From Flavobacteriales bacterium (GTDB lineage: Bacteria; Bacteroidota; Bacteroidia; NS11-12g; UBA9320): a stretch of 64,000 bases of DNA. This document shows positions 16,941 to 25,773 of this stretch, piece after piece. A model generated the notes under the pieces. It was not told where the DNA came from and did not search any database. It saw only the letters and a list, made by a program, of their open reading frames with translations. Made by a program: the position numbers and the translations under genes. Numbering within the stretch: position 1 is the first letter of the stretch; each line of letters opens with the position of its first letter. The stretch covers positions 522,725-586,724 of the forward strand of contig JACJZT010000003.1 of assembly GCA_020635455.1 (NCBI GenBank), in the 5' to 3' direction.

Positions 16941-18119
16941 ATGGAAGATGTATTTTACAATATTTTGTGGATAGACGATGAGTATGAAACACTTAAAGGC
17001 ACTAAAGGACGTGCTAAACGAAATGGAATTAATCTGATTCCTTTCAAATCATTGAATGGTGGAATGAATGAATTAGAAAGAAATTTTCCTTTTTATGATG
17101 GTGTATTACTGGACGCTAAATTCTTTGAAAATGAAGATGATGTAAAAGGATCAGAAGACACATACAATGTTCATAGAGCCAAGGAGAGATTACTTCAACT
17201 CAAAAAGCAATTCGAGGTATTTATTCTTACAGGGCAAGCAGAGGCTTATGAAGACAAAACATTTAAAAAGGCTTTCACAAAAGTTTACAAAAAAGGAAGT
17301 GATGATGAAACTGATCGCTTATTTGAGGATATTAAGCGTGCTGCAGCTACCCAGGAAGACACCCAAATCCGACATAAACATAAACGAGTTTTTGAAGTTT
17401 GCACAGAAAAATATATTGGCGAACTAGCCGGACAGGATATTTTAAGCCTTTTGAAGGTCAATGACGATATCAATATTGACAATCATTTTAACACACTCAG
17501 AAAAATTGTTGAAGACCTTTTTATGGCCTTCCATAAATTTGGTTTACTGCCTCCCGAATTTGTTACACCGGGTGTCTCTTTAAATGAAAGCAGTAAGTTT
17601 TTAGCGGGCAAAAGCTCTGATGGCTCACCATTTACGGAAAAGGGTTATCAGCATTTAGAAGAAACTCATCTTCCGAAACAAATTGCATTTTACTTACGCA
17701 GTATTTTAGGCGTAACCCAAGCCGGGTCTCACAGGTCCGAAATTGATTTGTATGTAAAGACCATCAAAACACCTTTCCTTTTTAAAAGTATTTTCTTTCA
17801 ACTTTTAGATCTTCTGGTTTGGTTTAAAATGTTTGTAGATTCGAATCCCAAAACTGGTAATTGGATCAAAGTGGAATCCAAAACTGAAAAACCTGAGCAA
17901 ACCCCTGATCTCATATTTGGCGAAGTTATTAATATAAATACACAAAAAGGTTTCGCCTTTTTAAAACTTGACGCAGCCGGAGATAATATTTTCATCCCCC
18001 CGCATTTGGTTTCGAATCATAACTTGAGCGAAGGCATGTCCGTGATGATTGAAATAGAAGAATATACAGACAACCGCACAAACGAATTAAAAATCAGAGC
18101 AAAACGAATTGAATTATAA
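16941..18119 (+). CDS. Receiver-domain protein with helical middle and cold-shock C-terminus
   Basis: A 392-residue protein encoded 2 bp after the methylase-kinase fusion. The N-terminus has all receiver residues: acidic pair D12/D13 in WIDDE, phospho-acceptor D58 in VLLDAKF, T97 in ILTGQ and Lys in VYKKG (117/118). The middle (about 150-310) is helical and has a LRSILGVTQAGSH segment reminiscent of DUF4145/HEPN-like domains, without a clear RX4-6H motif. Residues about 323-392 form a cold-shock-like OB fold (KGFAFL, NIFIP). It is therefore probably the response regulator of the upstream kinase domain, with a nucleic-acid-binding output. Confidence 0.75.
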   Translation: MEDVFYNILWIDDEYETLKGTKGRAKRNGINLIPFKSLNGGMNELERNFPFYDGVLLDAKFFENEDDVKGSEDTYNVHRAKERLLQLKKQFEVFILTGQAEAYEDKTFKKAFTKVYKKGSDDETDRLFEDIKRAAATQEDTQIRHKHKRVFEVCTEKYIGELAGQDILSLLKVNDDINIDNHFNTLRKIVEDLFMAFHKFGLLPPEFVTPGVSLNESSKFLAGKSSDGSPFTEKGYQHLEETHLPKQIAFYLRSILGVTQAGSHRSEIDLYVKTIKTPFLFKSIFFQLLDLLVWFKMFVDSNPKTGNWIKVESKTEKPEQTPDLIFGEVININTQKGFAFLKLDAAGDNIFIPPHLVSNHNLSEGMSVMIEIEEYTDNRTNELKIRAKRIEL

Positions 18120-18121
18120 CT

Positions 18122-20488
18122 ATGAACCAAGCCGTACACAATAAATCCATATCCTTTATCTGGTCAATAGCAGACGATTGTTTGCGTGATGTATATGTAA
18201 GAGGTAAATACCGCGATGTAATACTTCCCATGGTGGTGCTTCGCAGGCTAGATGCCTTGCTTGAACCTACCAAAGCAGCCGTTCTCGAAGAATTGGTCTT
18301 TCAGAAGGAAGAAGCCAGATTTACCGAGTGGGATGAAAATGGTTTGAGACAAGCCAGTGGTTATGTATTTTACAACACCAGCCAATGGACCTTACAGCGT
18401 TTACATGATACAGCCACCAATAATCAGCAAATATTAGAGGCGAACTTTGAAGATTACCTGAATGGCTTTAGTGGCAACGTGAAAGAAATCATTGAGAAAT
18501 TCAAACTCAAAAGTCAGGTGCGGCACATGGCATCCAAAGATGTATTGTTGAATGTGTTGGAGAAATTCACCTCACCGTATATAAACCTCACACCATTTGA
18601 AAAAAGCGATCCGGATGGACGAAAACTTCCGCCTTTAACCAATTTGGGAATGGGCTATGTTTTTGAAGAATTGATCCGCAAATTTAACGAAGACAATAAC
18701 GAAGAAGCCGGGGAACACTTTACACCACGTGAGGTTATTGACCTGATGACTCACATTATTTTTGAACCGGTTAAGGATAAACTACCTCCGGTTATGACCA
18801 TCTACGATCCTGCATGCGGAAGTGGTGGGATGCTTACCGAGTCACAAAATTTCATTAAAGATGAAGAGGGCGAAATAAAAGCCAAAGGCGATGTGTATTT
18901 ATATGGCAAGGAGATAAACGATGAAACCTACGCCATTTGCAAATCGGATATGATGATCAAGGGCAATAATCCTGAAAATATTCGGGTTGGCTCAACGCTG
19001 AGTACCGATGAGTTTGCAGGCACAACGTTTGACTTTATGCTTTCTAATCCTCCTTATGGAAAATCCTGGGCAAGTGAATTGAAATATATAAAGGATGGCA
19101 AAGAAATTATTGACCCGCGTTTTCAAATTAAACTAAAAAACTATTGGGGCATTGAAGAAGACGCAGATGCAACGCCACGTTCATCGGATGGACAATTGCT
19201 TTTTTTGATGGAGATGGTGAATAAAATGAAACCACTCAAACAAAGTCCTCTGGGTTCACGCATTGCTTCGGTGCATAATGGCAGCAGCTTGTTTACAGGC
19301 GATGCCGGTGGTGGTGAGAGTAACATTCGCCGTTACATTATTGAAAACGATTGGTTAGAGGCCATTGTGCAAATGCCAAACAACTTGTTTTACAATACCG
19401 GTATTACCACCTATATCTGGATATTGAGTAACAATAAAACAGCCGAGCGAAAAGGCAAGGTGCAATTGATTGATGCCGGATTATTGTTTCGCAAATTGCG
19501 TAAAAACTTAGGGAACAAAAATTGCGAGTTTGCACCGGAGCATATTCGTGAAATTGTTTCGGTTTACGAAAAAATGCAAGCAGTTGAGCGTGTAATTCAT
19601 CCTGAAACTAAGGAAGAACAAGGCATCGCTTCTAAAGTATTTGACAATACCGATTTTGGGTATTACAAAGTAAGCATTGAACGGCCTAAGCGCTTGAAAG
19701 CACAATTTACGGCCAAACGAATTGCCGAACTCCGTTTTGATAAAACCTTGCGTGAACCCATGGCATGGGCGTATGAAACCTTTGGTGAAGAAGTATATTC
19801 CAACCTTTCCAAGCATGAAAAGGAAATGGAAGATTGGTGCGAAAAACAAGAACTGAATCTTAATGCCAAACAAAGTATGGCATTGGTAAGCGAAACTCTT
19901 TGGAACAAACAATTGGAACTGTTTAACACAGCCAACAAGCTGATGACACTGATTGGTGGCAATGAATACTCTGATTTTAATATTTTTAAAGACAAGGTAA
20001 ACGGGGCCTTAAAAAGCATGCAATCCAAACTCACATCTTCTGAAAAAAATGCCATACTAAATGCTGTGAGTTGGTATGATGCCGGCGCAGAAAAAGTAGT
20101 AAAAGGAACGGTAAAGTTAACCGGTGAGAAATTGGAACGGCTAATGAATCATTTGGCTTGCGAAGAACATCAATTAGCAGATTATGGCTATTATGCTACC
20201 AACAAAAAGGGAGATTATATTGAATACGAGACCGAAAGTGATTTAAGGGATACCGAAAATGTGCCACTCAAAGAAAATATTTACACCTACTTTTTGCGAG
20301 AAGTAAAACCGCATGTGGCCGAAGCCTGGATTAATTTGGATGCTACTAAAATTGGTTATGAAATAAGTTTTAATAAATACTTTTATCGTCACAAACCTTT
20401 GCGCAGTATAGAGGAAGTAAGCACCGATATTTTGAAACTGGAAGAACTAAGTGATGGCCTTATTCGTGAAATTTTAAGTTTAAACTAA
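18122..20488 (+). CDS. hsdM: Type I restriction-modification methyltransferase subunit HsdM
   Basis: HsdM methylates adenine at the site chosen by HsdS and is required for both modification and restriction complexes. The 788 residues include the HsdM N-terminal helical domain (RDVILPMVVLRRLDALL), SAM motif I in DPACGSGGML (about 230), the catalytic NPPY (309-312) and a long C-terminal extension. It is a second, separate methylase from the fused one immediately upstream, 2 bp after the receiver gene, and belongs with hsdS and hsdR downstream. Confidence 0.93.
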   Translation: MNQAVHNKSISFIWSIADDCLRDVYVRGKYRDVILPMVVLRRLDALLEPTKAAVLEELVFQKEEARFTEWDENGLRQASGYVFYNTSQWTLQRLHDTATNNQQILEANFEDYLNGFSGNVKEIIEKFKLKSQVRHMASKDVLLNVLEKFTSPYINLTPFEKSDPDGRKLPPLTNLGMGYVFEELIRKFNEDNNEEAGEHFTPREVIDLMTHIIFEPVKDKLPPVMTIYDPACGSGGMLTESQNFIKDEEGEIKAKGDVYLYGKEINDETYAICKSDMMIKGNNPENIRVGSTLSTDEFAGTTFDFMLSNPPYGKSWASELKYIKDGKEIIDPRFQIKLKNYWGIEEDADATPRSSDGQLLFLMEMVNKMKPLKQSPLGSRIASVHNGSSLFTGDAGGGESNIRRYIIENDWLEAIVQMPNNLFYNTGITTYIWILSNNKTAERKGKVQLIDAGLLFRKLRKNLGNKNCEFAPEHIREIVSVYEKMQAVERVIHPETKEEQGIASKVFDNTDFGYYKVSIERPKRLKAQFTAKRIAELRFDKTLREPMAWAYETFGEEVYSNLSKHEKEMEDWCEKQELNLNAKQSMALVSETLWNKQLELFNTANKLMTLIGGNEYSDFNIFKDKVNGALKSMQSKLTSSEKNAILNAVSWYDAGAEKVVKGTVKLTGEKLERLMNHLACEEHQLADYGYYATNKKGDYIEYETESDLRDTENVPLKENIYTYFLREVKPHVAEAWINLDATKIGYEISFNKYFYRHKPLRSIEEVSTDILKLEELSDGLIREILSLN

Positions 20489-20498
20489 CCGCAAGTTT

Positions 20499-21584
20499 AT
20501 GTTGTTTGATTCAGATTACAAGAATTGGATAATTGAAGTTAAATCAAAGATCCGTGCGGCTCAAATGAAAACGGTAATGGCTGTAAATGCCGCCGTTATT
20601 GAGTTTTATTGGGATTTAGGGAAAATGATTGCCGAAAAACAAACGGCTTGGGGAACTAAATTTTTAGAACAACTATCTATAGATTTACAAACCGAGTTTC
20701 CGGATATGAAAGGCTTATCGAATCGTAATCTTAAGTACTGTCGTAGTTTCTACTTGTTTTATGCAAGTGCAATTGGGCAACAGCTTGTTGCCCAAAATAA
20801 AAACACTGAAAATGAGGCAAATACAATTGCGCAACAGCTTGTTGCCCAATTGGTGCAAATTCCATGGGGACACAACATTCTTATATTTACAAAATCCGAA
20901 AATACAACTGTTGCCATATTTTATATTCAACAAACTATTGAAAATGCTTGGGGAAGAGAGACCTTAGCATTGCAAATAAAATCGCAATTATGGGAACGAC
21001 AGGGCAAGGCCATTAACAATTTTAAAAATACCTTGCCCGAACCAATGTCTGATTTAGCACAGCAAACATTGAAAGACCCTTATAATTTTGATTTTATAGC
21101 CATGGCTACTCACATGAAAGAACGTGATTTGGAAAATCAATTGGTAAAACACATCTCTAAATTTTTGTTGGAATTGGGCAAAGGTTTTGCTTTTGTGGGA
21201 CAACAATTTCATTTAGAAATAGCAGATCAAGATTATTATATCGACCTGCTTTTTTACCACATAAAGCTGAAATGTTATGTAGTAATAGAATTAAAAAACA
21301 CCAAATTTATGCCCGAATATGCAGGAAAAATAAATTTCTACTTATCGGCAATTGATACGCTGCTAAAACAAGCCGACGACAAACCATCTATAGGCATTGT
21401 GTTGTGCAGAGATAAAAATAACATAGAAGCAGAGTTTGCTTTGCGCGATATTGGCAAACCCATAGGTGTTAGCGAATTTAGTTTTACCGAAATTTTGCCC
21501 GAAGAACTTAAAAGCAGTTTGCCAACCATAGAAGAGCTGGAAGAAGAATTTAGAAACCTAGATACGTTTGCTGATGAAGATTAA
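20499..21584 (+). CDS. DUF1016 (YhcG-like) PD-(D/E)XK nuclease-domain protein
   Basis: A 361-residue protein of the YhcG/DUF1016 family, often embedded in type I restriction loci. The N-terminal domain contains VNAAVIEFYWDLGKMI and QIPWGHN; the C-terminal half has the nuclease signature YYIDLLFYH...CYVVIELK with Asp and E-x-K. Residues about 90-118 hold a duplicated short peptide QQLVAQ, each copy encoded by a palindromic DNA segment (20773-20795 and about 20824-20850). It overlaps hsdS by 11 bp, so it is co-translated with it. The role in type I systems is not established. Confidence 0.85.
   Translation: MLFDSDYKNWIIEVKSKIRAAQMKTVMAVNAAVIEFYWDLGKMIAEKQTAWGTKFLEQLSIDLQTEFPDMKGLSNRNLKYCRSFYLFYASAIGQQLVAQNKNTENEANTIAQQLVAQLVQIPWGHNILIFTKSENTTVAIFYIQQTIENAWGRETLALQIKSQLWERQGKAINNFKNTLPEPMSDLAQQTLKDPYNFDFIAMATHMKERDLENQLVKHISKFLLELGKGFAFVGQQFHLEIADQDYYIDLLFYHIKLKCYVVIELKNTKFMPEYAGKINFYLSAIDTLLKQADDKPSIGIVLCRDKNNIEAEFALRDIGKPIGVSEFSFTEILPEELKSSLPTIEELEEEFRNLDTFADED
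20773..20795. repeat. Palindrome inside the DUF1016 gene, first copy
   Basis: TTGGGCAACA-GCT-TGTTGCCCAA is a perfect 10-bp inverted repeat. A near copy with one mismatch per arm pairing follows at about 20824-20850. Both encode the peptide QQLVAQ in frame. Confidence 0.8.
20824..20850. repeat. Palindrome inside the DUF1016 gene, second copy
   Basis: AATTGCGCAACA-GCT-TGTTGCCCAATT has 12-base arms with a single C:C mismatch. It repeats the 20773-20795 unit about 50 bases later and keeps the reading frame open. Confidence 0.7.
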
Positions 21585-22875
21585 CATAGAGAAATATCCT
21601 GAATATAAAGATTCGGGGGCTGAATGGTTAGGTGATATCCCTCAACATTGGGAAACCCTTTCCAACAAATATGTTTTTCAACTTAAGAAAAACCAAGTTG
21701 GAAAAAAATCGGGAGATTATGTTTTACTTTCATTAACGCTTAATGGCGTTATTAAACGAGACATGGAAAATCCTCAAGGAAAATTTCCTGCTGAATTCAG
21801 CACTTATCAAGAGGTTAAAAAAGGTGATTTCATTTTCTGCCTATTTGATGTGGAAGAAACACCTAGATGTGTTGGGCTTTCAGATTTTGACGGGATGATA
21901 ACAGGGGCATATACTGTTATGGAACCTTATGAAAACCTTGATAGAAACTTTTTGTATTATTTCTATTTGAATATGGATTCAGATAAAAGACTTAAACCAT
22001 TATACACTGGTTTAAGAAATACAATTTCCAAAGAAAATTTCTTTTCATTTAAAACCTTCGTACCACCCCTCCCTGAACAAACAGCCATTGCCGCCTTTCT
22101 CGACCGCAAAACGGCCTTGATAGACCAAGCCATTGACATCAAACAAAAGCAAATAGAACTGCTCAAAGAACGCAGGCAAATATTGATACACAAAGCCGTT
22201 ACCCGTGGGCTAAACCCCAATGTAAAAATGAAGGATAGTGGTGTGGAATGGATTGGGGAGATACCGGAGGGATGGGAGGTGAAGAGGTTAGCATCTTTTG
22301 GAAAATTTTCAAAAGGTGGTGGGTTTTCAAAAGCTGATTTGGCGGAGAGTGGGGTTTCAGCGATTTTGTATGGAGATATTTATACAAAATATGATATTCA
22401 AATAAATAAAGGTGTCCGTTTTATTTCAAATGAAACGGCAAAAAAATCAATTGAATTAGTAAAAGGAAATCTTTTATTTACCGGTTCTGGTGAAACAATG
22501 GAAGATATTGGTAAATGTGTAGTTTTCTCTAGTGATGAAAAAACGGTTGCAGGTGGGGATGTTATAATTTTTGAACAATATCAAAATGATAATCTTTATT
22601 TAAGCTATGTACTAAATACAGAAGGTGCAAAATTTGAAAAGGCAAAACACTCAAAAGGTGAAATCATTGTCCATACATATGGTTCTAAATTGAGAAATAT
22701 TTATATTCCAATTCCACCAGTAAAGGAACAAGCTGAAATATCAGAGCATATTGAGGTAGCTACTTTCAAAATCGCCACCTCCATTTCCCTCAAAGATCAA
22801 GAAATAGAAAAGCTAAAAGAATATAAAGCCACATTGATAAATAGTACGGTAACGGGTAAGATAAAAGTTTATTAA
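21574..22875 (+). CDS. hsdS: Type I restriction specificity subunit HsdS
   Basis: HsdS chooses the bipartite DNA target for HsdM and HsdR. The 433-residue protein shows the expected two-fold layout: each half begins with a similar motif, DSGAEWLGDIP (start) and DSGVEWIGEIP (about residue 218), followed by a target-recognition domain and conserved coiled coils (LPEQTAIAAFLDRKTALID; PPVKEQAEISEHI). The ATG at 21574 is preferred over the TTG at 21568; it overlaps the DUF1016 gene by 11 bp. The two recognition domains are unlike each other, so an asymmetric target is expected. Confidence 0.93.
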   Translation: MKINIEKYPEYKDSGAEWLGDIPQHWETLSNKYVFQLKKNQVGKKSGDYVLLSLTLNGVIKRDMENPQGKFPAEFSTYQEVKKGDFIFCLFDVEETPRCVGLSDFDGMITGAYTVMEPYENLDRNFLYYFYLNMDSDKRLKPLYTGLRNTISKENFFSFKTFVPPLPEQTAIAAFLDRKTALIDQAIDIKQKQIELLKERRQILIHKAVTRGLNPNVKMKDSGVEWIGEIPEGWEVKRLASFGKFSKGGGFSKADLAESGVSAILYGDIYTKYDIQINKGVRFISNETAKKSIELVKGNLLFTGSGETMEDIGKCVVFSSDEKTVAGGDVIIFEQYQNDNLYLSYVLNTEGAKFEKAKHSKGEIIVHTYGSKLRNIYIPIPPVKEQAEISEHIEVATFKIATSISLKDQEIEKLKEYKATLINSTVTGKIKVY

Positions 22876-22888
22876 AAATAAAAGCCAA

Positions 22889-23959
22889 GTGAGTATAAAA
22901 GATGTGAAATTTGAAGAGTTGCAATCCTATCAAAGTGTATTGCAATCATTAAAACAGAAAAACAGACAAAAACACCTGCTAATAGGTAATGGATTTAGCA
23001 TGGCGTATGACGCAAAGATATTTTCTTATAATGCGCTTTATAAATTTATTGATGAACTGGATAATGAAATGTTGTCCAAACTATTCGAAGTTATAAATAC
23101 TAAAAACTTTGAATTGGTAATGCAACAATTGGATAATTTCATTGAAATAGCCGAAGCATTTGAAGTTGATAAGAAATTTACCGAGAAGTTAAAAAAGGCA
23201 AATGAAATACTAAGAAACAGTTTAATTGATGCAATTAGCAAACTACATCCTGAACATGTTTTTGAAGTTTCATTTGAGAAAAGTCAATCATGTGCTAATT
23301 TTTTAACAGAGTACCTAGATAATAATGGCTTTGTATTTTCAACAAACTATGATTTATTAATGTATTGGGTTTTATTGAGAAATGAATTAAAAAATGCGGG
23401 TGATGGATTTGGTAGAGAATTGACTAACCCTGAAGAATTAAAAAAGGGCAATAATGCGGAATGGTCAGATTTACAATGGGGAAAAAATAAGGATGAACAA
23501 AAAGTATTTTATCTGCACGGAACTTTGTCAATTTTTGATACTGGAATTGAAATTGAAAAGGAAGTTTACACTTCAAATAATTATCTACTCCAAAATATTA
23601 AGCATCGATTGGATGCTAAGGATTATCCAATTTTTGTGACCGCCGGCAATGGAAATGAAAAATTAGAACATATCACGCACAATAGATATTTGACTTTTTG
23701 CTATGAGCAATTATCAAAAATAGAAGGTTCTTTAATCAGTTTTGGGTTTAATTTTGGTGAATATGATGAGCATATTATTAGTGCTATCAACAAAGCCGCA
23801 AAAGATGGATTAATGCCTGCCGATGGGAAAAAACTTTACAGTATTTATATTGGAATATATTCAAAGGAAAATCTGGAGCATATAAAAAAAATTGAACATA
23901 AATTCCGATGTAAAGTATGTGTTTATAATGCAAGCACTGCTAATATATGGGGAGATTAA
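22889..23959 (+). CDS. DUF4917 protein with SIR2-like fold
   Basis: A 356-residue protein starting with GTG. Several motifs occur in the order found in SIR2-type Rossmann proteins: LLIGNGFSMAYD near the N-terminus (glycine loop), FSTNYDLL, YLHGTLS (the His region), and a late ISFGFNFGEYDEHI. Prokaryotic SIR2-like proteins often degrade NAD during phage infection, so an NADase effector is possible but unproven. It lies 13 bp after hsdS, inside the type I cluster and before two DUF262 genes. DUF4917 is the family name I recognise. Confidence 0.72.
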   Translation: MSIKDVKFEELQSYQSVLQSLKQKNRQKHLLIGNGFSMAYDAKIFSYNALYKFIDELDNEMLSKLFEVINTKNFELVMQQLDNFIEIAEAFEVDKKFTEKLKKANEILRNSLIDAISKLHPEHVFEVSFEKSQSCANFLTEYLDNNGFVFSTNYDLLMYWVLLRNELKNAGDGFGRELTNPEELKKGNNAEWSDLQWGKNKDEQKVFYLHGTLSIFDTGIEIEKEVYTSNNYLLQNIKHRLDAKDYPIFVTAGNGNEKLEHITHNRYLTFCYEQLSKIEGSLISFGFNFGEYDEHIISAINKAAKDGLMPADGKKLYSIYIGIYSKENLEHIKKIEHKFRCKVCVYNASTANIWGD

Positions 23960-23971
23960 TTTAGAAGAAAA

Positions 23972-25771
23972 ATGAATCAGTTATTATATACCGTTGAAGA
24001 TGTTTTTTCAAAAAAAGGTTACTTGAATGAACAAGGTAAGGATTACTTTAATATACCTCATTATCAAAGAGGATATAAATGGGAGCCAAAGAATGTAACT
24101 AAACTTTTGGATGACATTGATAATTTCGAACATTCGAATGATAAGTTTTATTGTCTTCAAAATATTACCATTGTTGCTAAGGAAAATTTTTTTAATGTTA
24201 TAGATGGACAACAGCGCTTAACTACTTTAACTATTTTACTATCTTTTTTGAATAAAAAGGAATTGGTTAATAATAAAGTTCGTTTTCCAAAAAATTCCAT
24301 TAGGAAACAAACCAATAGATTTCTGAATAACATTATTACAAATGTATTGGTCTGCTTTCCCAACACAAATTGGGAAGATTTTATATCTAATGAACCGGAT
24401 TATGACCATCAGGATATTCATCACATTTTTATGGTGTATAATGCTGTAGAAAATTGGTTTAAAGAAAAACAACACCCCAAATACAATTTTAGTCAAATTA
24501 ATTTTACTTCGAAATTGCTTCGGTCTGTTAAAATTATTGTAAATAAAATAGATGGAACAGCAGGTGAAGAAAAGGTTTTTGGTAATCTAAATTCTAAAAG
24601 GGTTTCTCTTGATGGTGCTGATTTGGTAAGGGCTATATTAATTACTCGAGTGGCAAATGAAGAAGGGAAACGAGAGAGTGACATTAAAAACATTGTTAGA
24701 GTAAATGAACGTAGAGTTAAAATTGGCTGGGAATTAGACCAAATCAATAACTGGTGGAGTCGAGATGAAGTCAAAAATTATTTTTCAAAATTAGTAACGA
24801 TAGAATCCGAAGAAGTTGGTGTAGGTAACAAACTTTTTAATGAATTTAAATATCCAATAAATAATTTGTACCTCCTTTTTGCTGAAAAAAGGGGAGAAGC
24901 TAAACTAACGTTAGAATTAATTGAAAGACATAACAATGATGCATTGGGCTTGTATAAAGATATTATCAAATTACATAATACATTACAAGATTGGTATCAG
25001 GACCGCAAAATATATCACTTTTTAGGTTTTTTGTTTAATAACAAGCCGAACAAAAAATTTCAGTTTAATGTTATTTGGAATCTATGGGAAGAATGTAAGA
25101 CCAGAGAGGCATTTATTTCCGGTTTAAAAGAAATAATGTTTAAAGTTATTTCTATAGATGATGAATTAATAAATTTTAAAGATGATACAATAAATTGGTA
25201 TAGTGAAAGTCCAGATAGATTAGTTAATGCACTGGTCTTAATGGATGTAATTTATTCCATAAAGGATAATCAAAATTACCTACCTTACTTTGCCTTTACT
25301 AAAAAGAGTAATGATATTGAGCATATATTTCCTCAAAATCCAAGAAAAGTTGAAGAGCAAAAAGATTATATAATATTTTTAAATAAAACTTATATGCCTG
25401 CTGATAAACAATTTGATTTGTCAAAGTTTGATATAAAAAAGAATGATGAAAAATACCAAGAACAAGTAAATAAGTTTATTATAGATCAAACCAGTTCTTT
25501 TAAGATAAACTCTATAGGGAATTTAGTGTTATTATACTCTAAATTGAACAGAAGTATTAGCAATTCTAAATATGCAGATAAAAGGGCAAGAATTATTTCA
25601 CATCACAACGATGGTAATTTTATTCAACCTCATACATTTAGAGTTTTCGTTAGAAATTTTAATAATACAGCCAATGAAAACAAAGATTATGAACATTGGA
25701 CAAATATTGATATTGAAACCAATGCTACTTTCATTGATAACGAAATAAAAACCTTTTTTAATTTAAAATAA
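23972..25771 (+). CDS. DUF262/DUF1524 protein (GmrSD-like, with HNH nuclease motif)
   Basis: A 599-residue protein with the two parts of GmrSD-type modification-dependent nucleases fused. The N-terminal DUF262 (ParB-like NTPase) has YQRGYKW and DGQQRLTT (about 78-85). The C-terminal DUF1524 region has DIEHIFPQNP (about 448) and the NLVLLYSKLNRSISNS helix expected of its His-Me/HNH nuclease. GmrSD and BrxU cut DNA carrying modified cytosines. A paralog without the nuclease starts 2 bp downstream, so the two likely form one unit. Confidence 0.85.
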   Translation: MNQLLYTVEDVFSKKGYLNEQGKDYFNIPHYQRGYKWEPKNVTKLLDDIDNFEHSNDKFYCLQNITIVAKENFFNVIDGQQRLTTLTILLSFLNKKELVNNKVRFPKNSIRKQTNRFLNNIITNVLVCFPNTNWEDFISNEPDYDHQDIHHIFMVYNAVENWFKEKQHPKYNFSQINFTSKLLRSVKIIVNKIDGTAGEEKVFGNLNSKRVSLDGADLVRAILITRVANEEGKRESDIKNIVRVNERRVKIGWELDQINNWWSRDEVKNYFSKLVTIESEEVGVGNKLFNEFKYPINNLYLLFAEKRGEAKLTLELIERHNNDALGLYKDIIKLHNTLQDWYQDRKIYHFLGFLFNNKPNKKFQFNVIWNLWEECKTREAFISGLKEIMFKVISIDDELINFKDDTINWYSESPDRLVNALVLMDVIYSIKDNQNYLPYFAFTKKSNDIEHIFPQNPRKVEEQKDYIIFLNKTYMPADKQFDLSKFDIKKNDEKYQEQVNKFIIDQTSSFKINSIGNLVLLYSKLNRSISNSKYADKRARIISHHNDGNFIQPHTFRVFVRNFNNTANENKDYEHWTNIDIETNATFIDNEIKTFFNLK

Positions 25772-25773
25772 TA

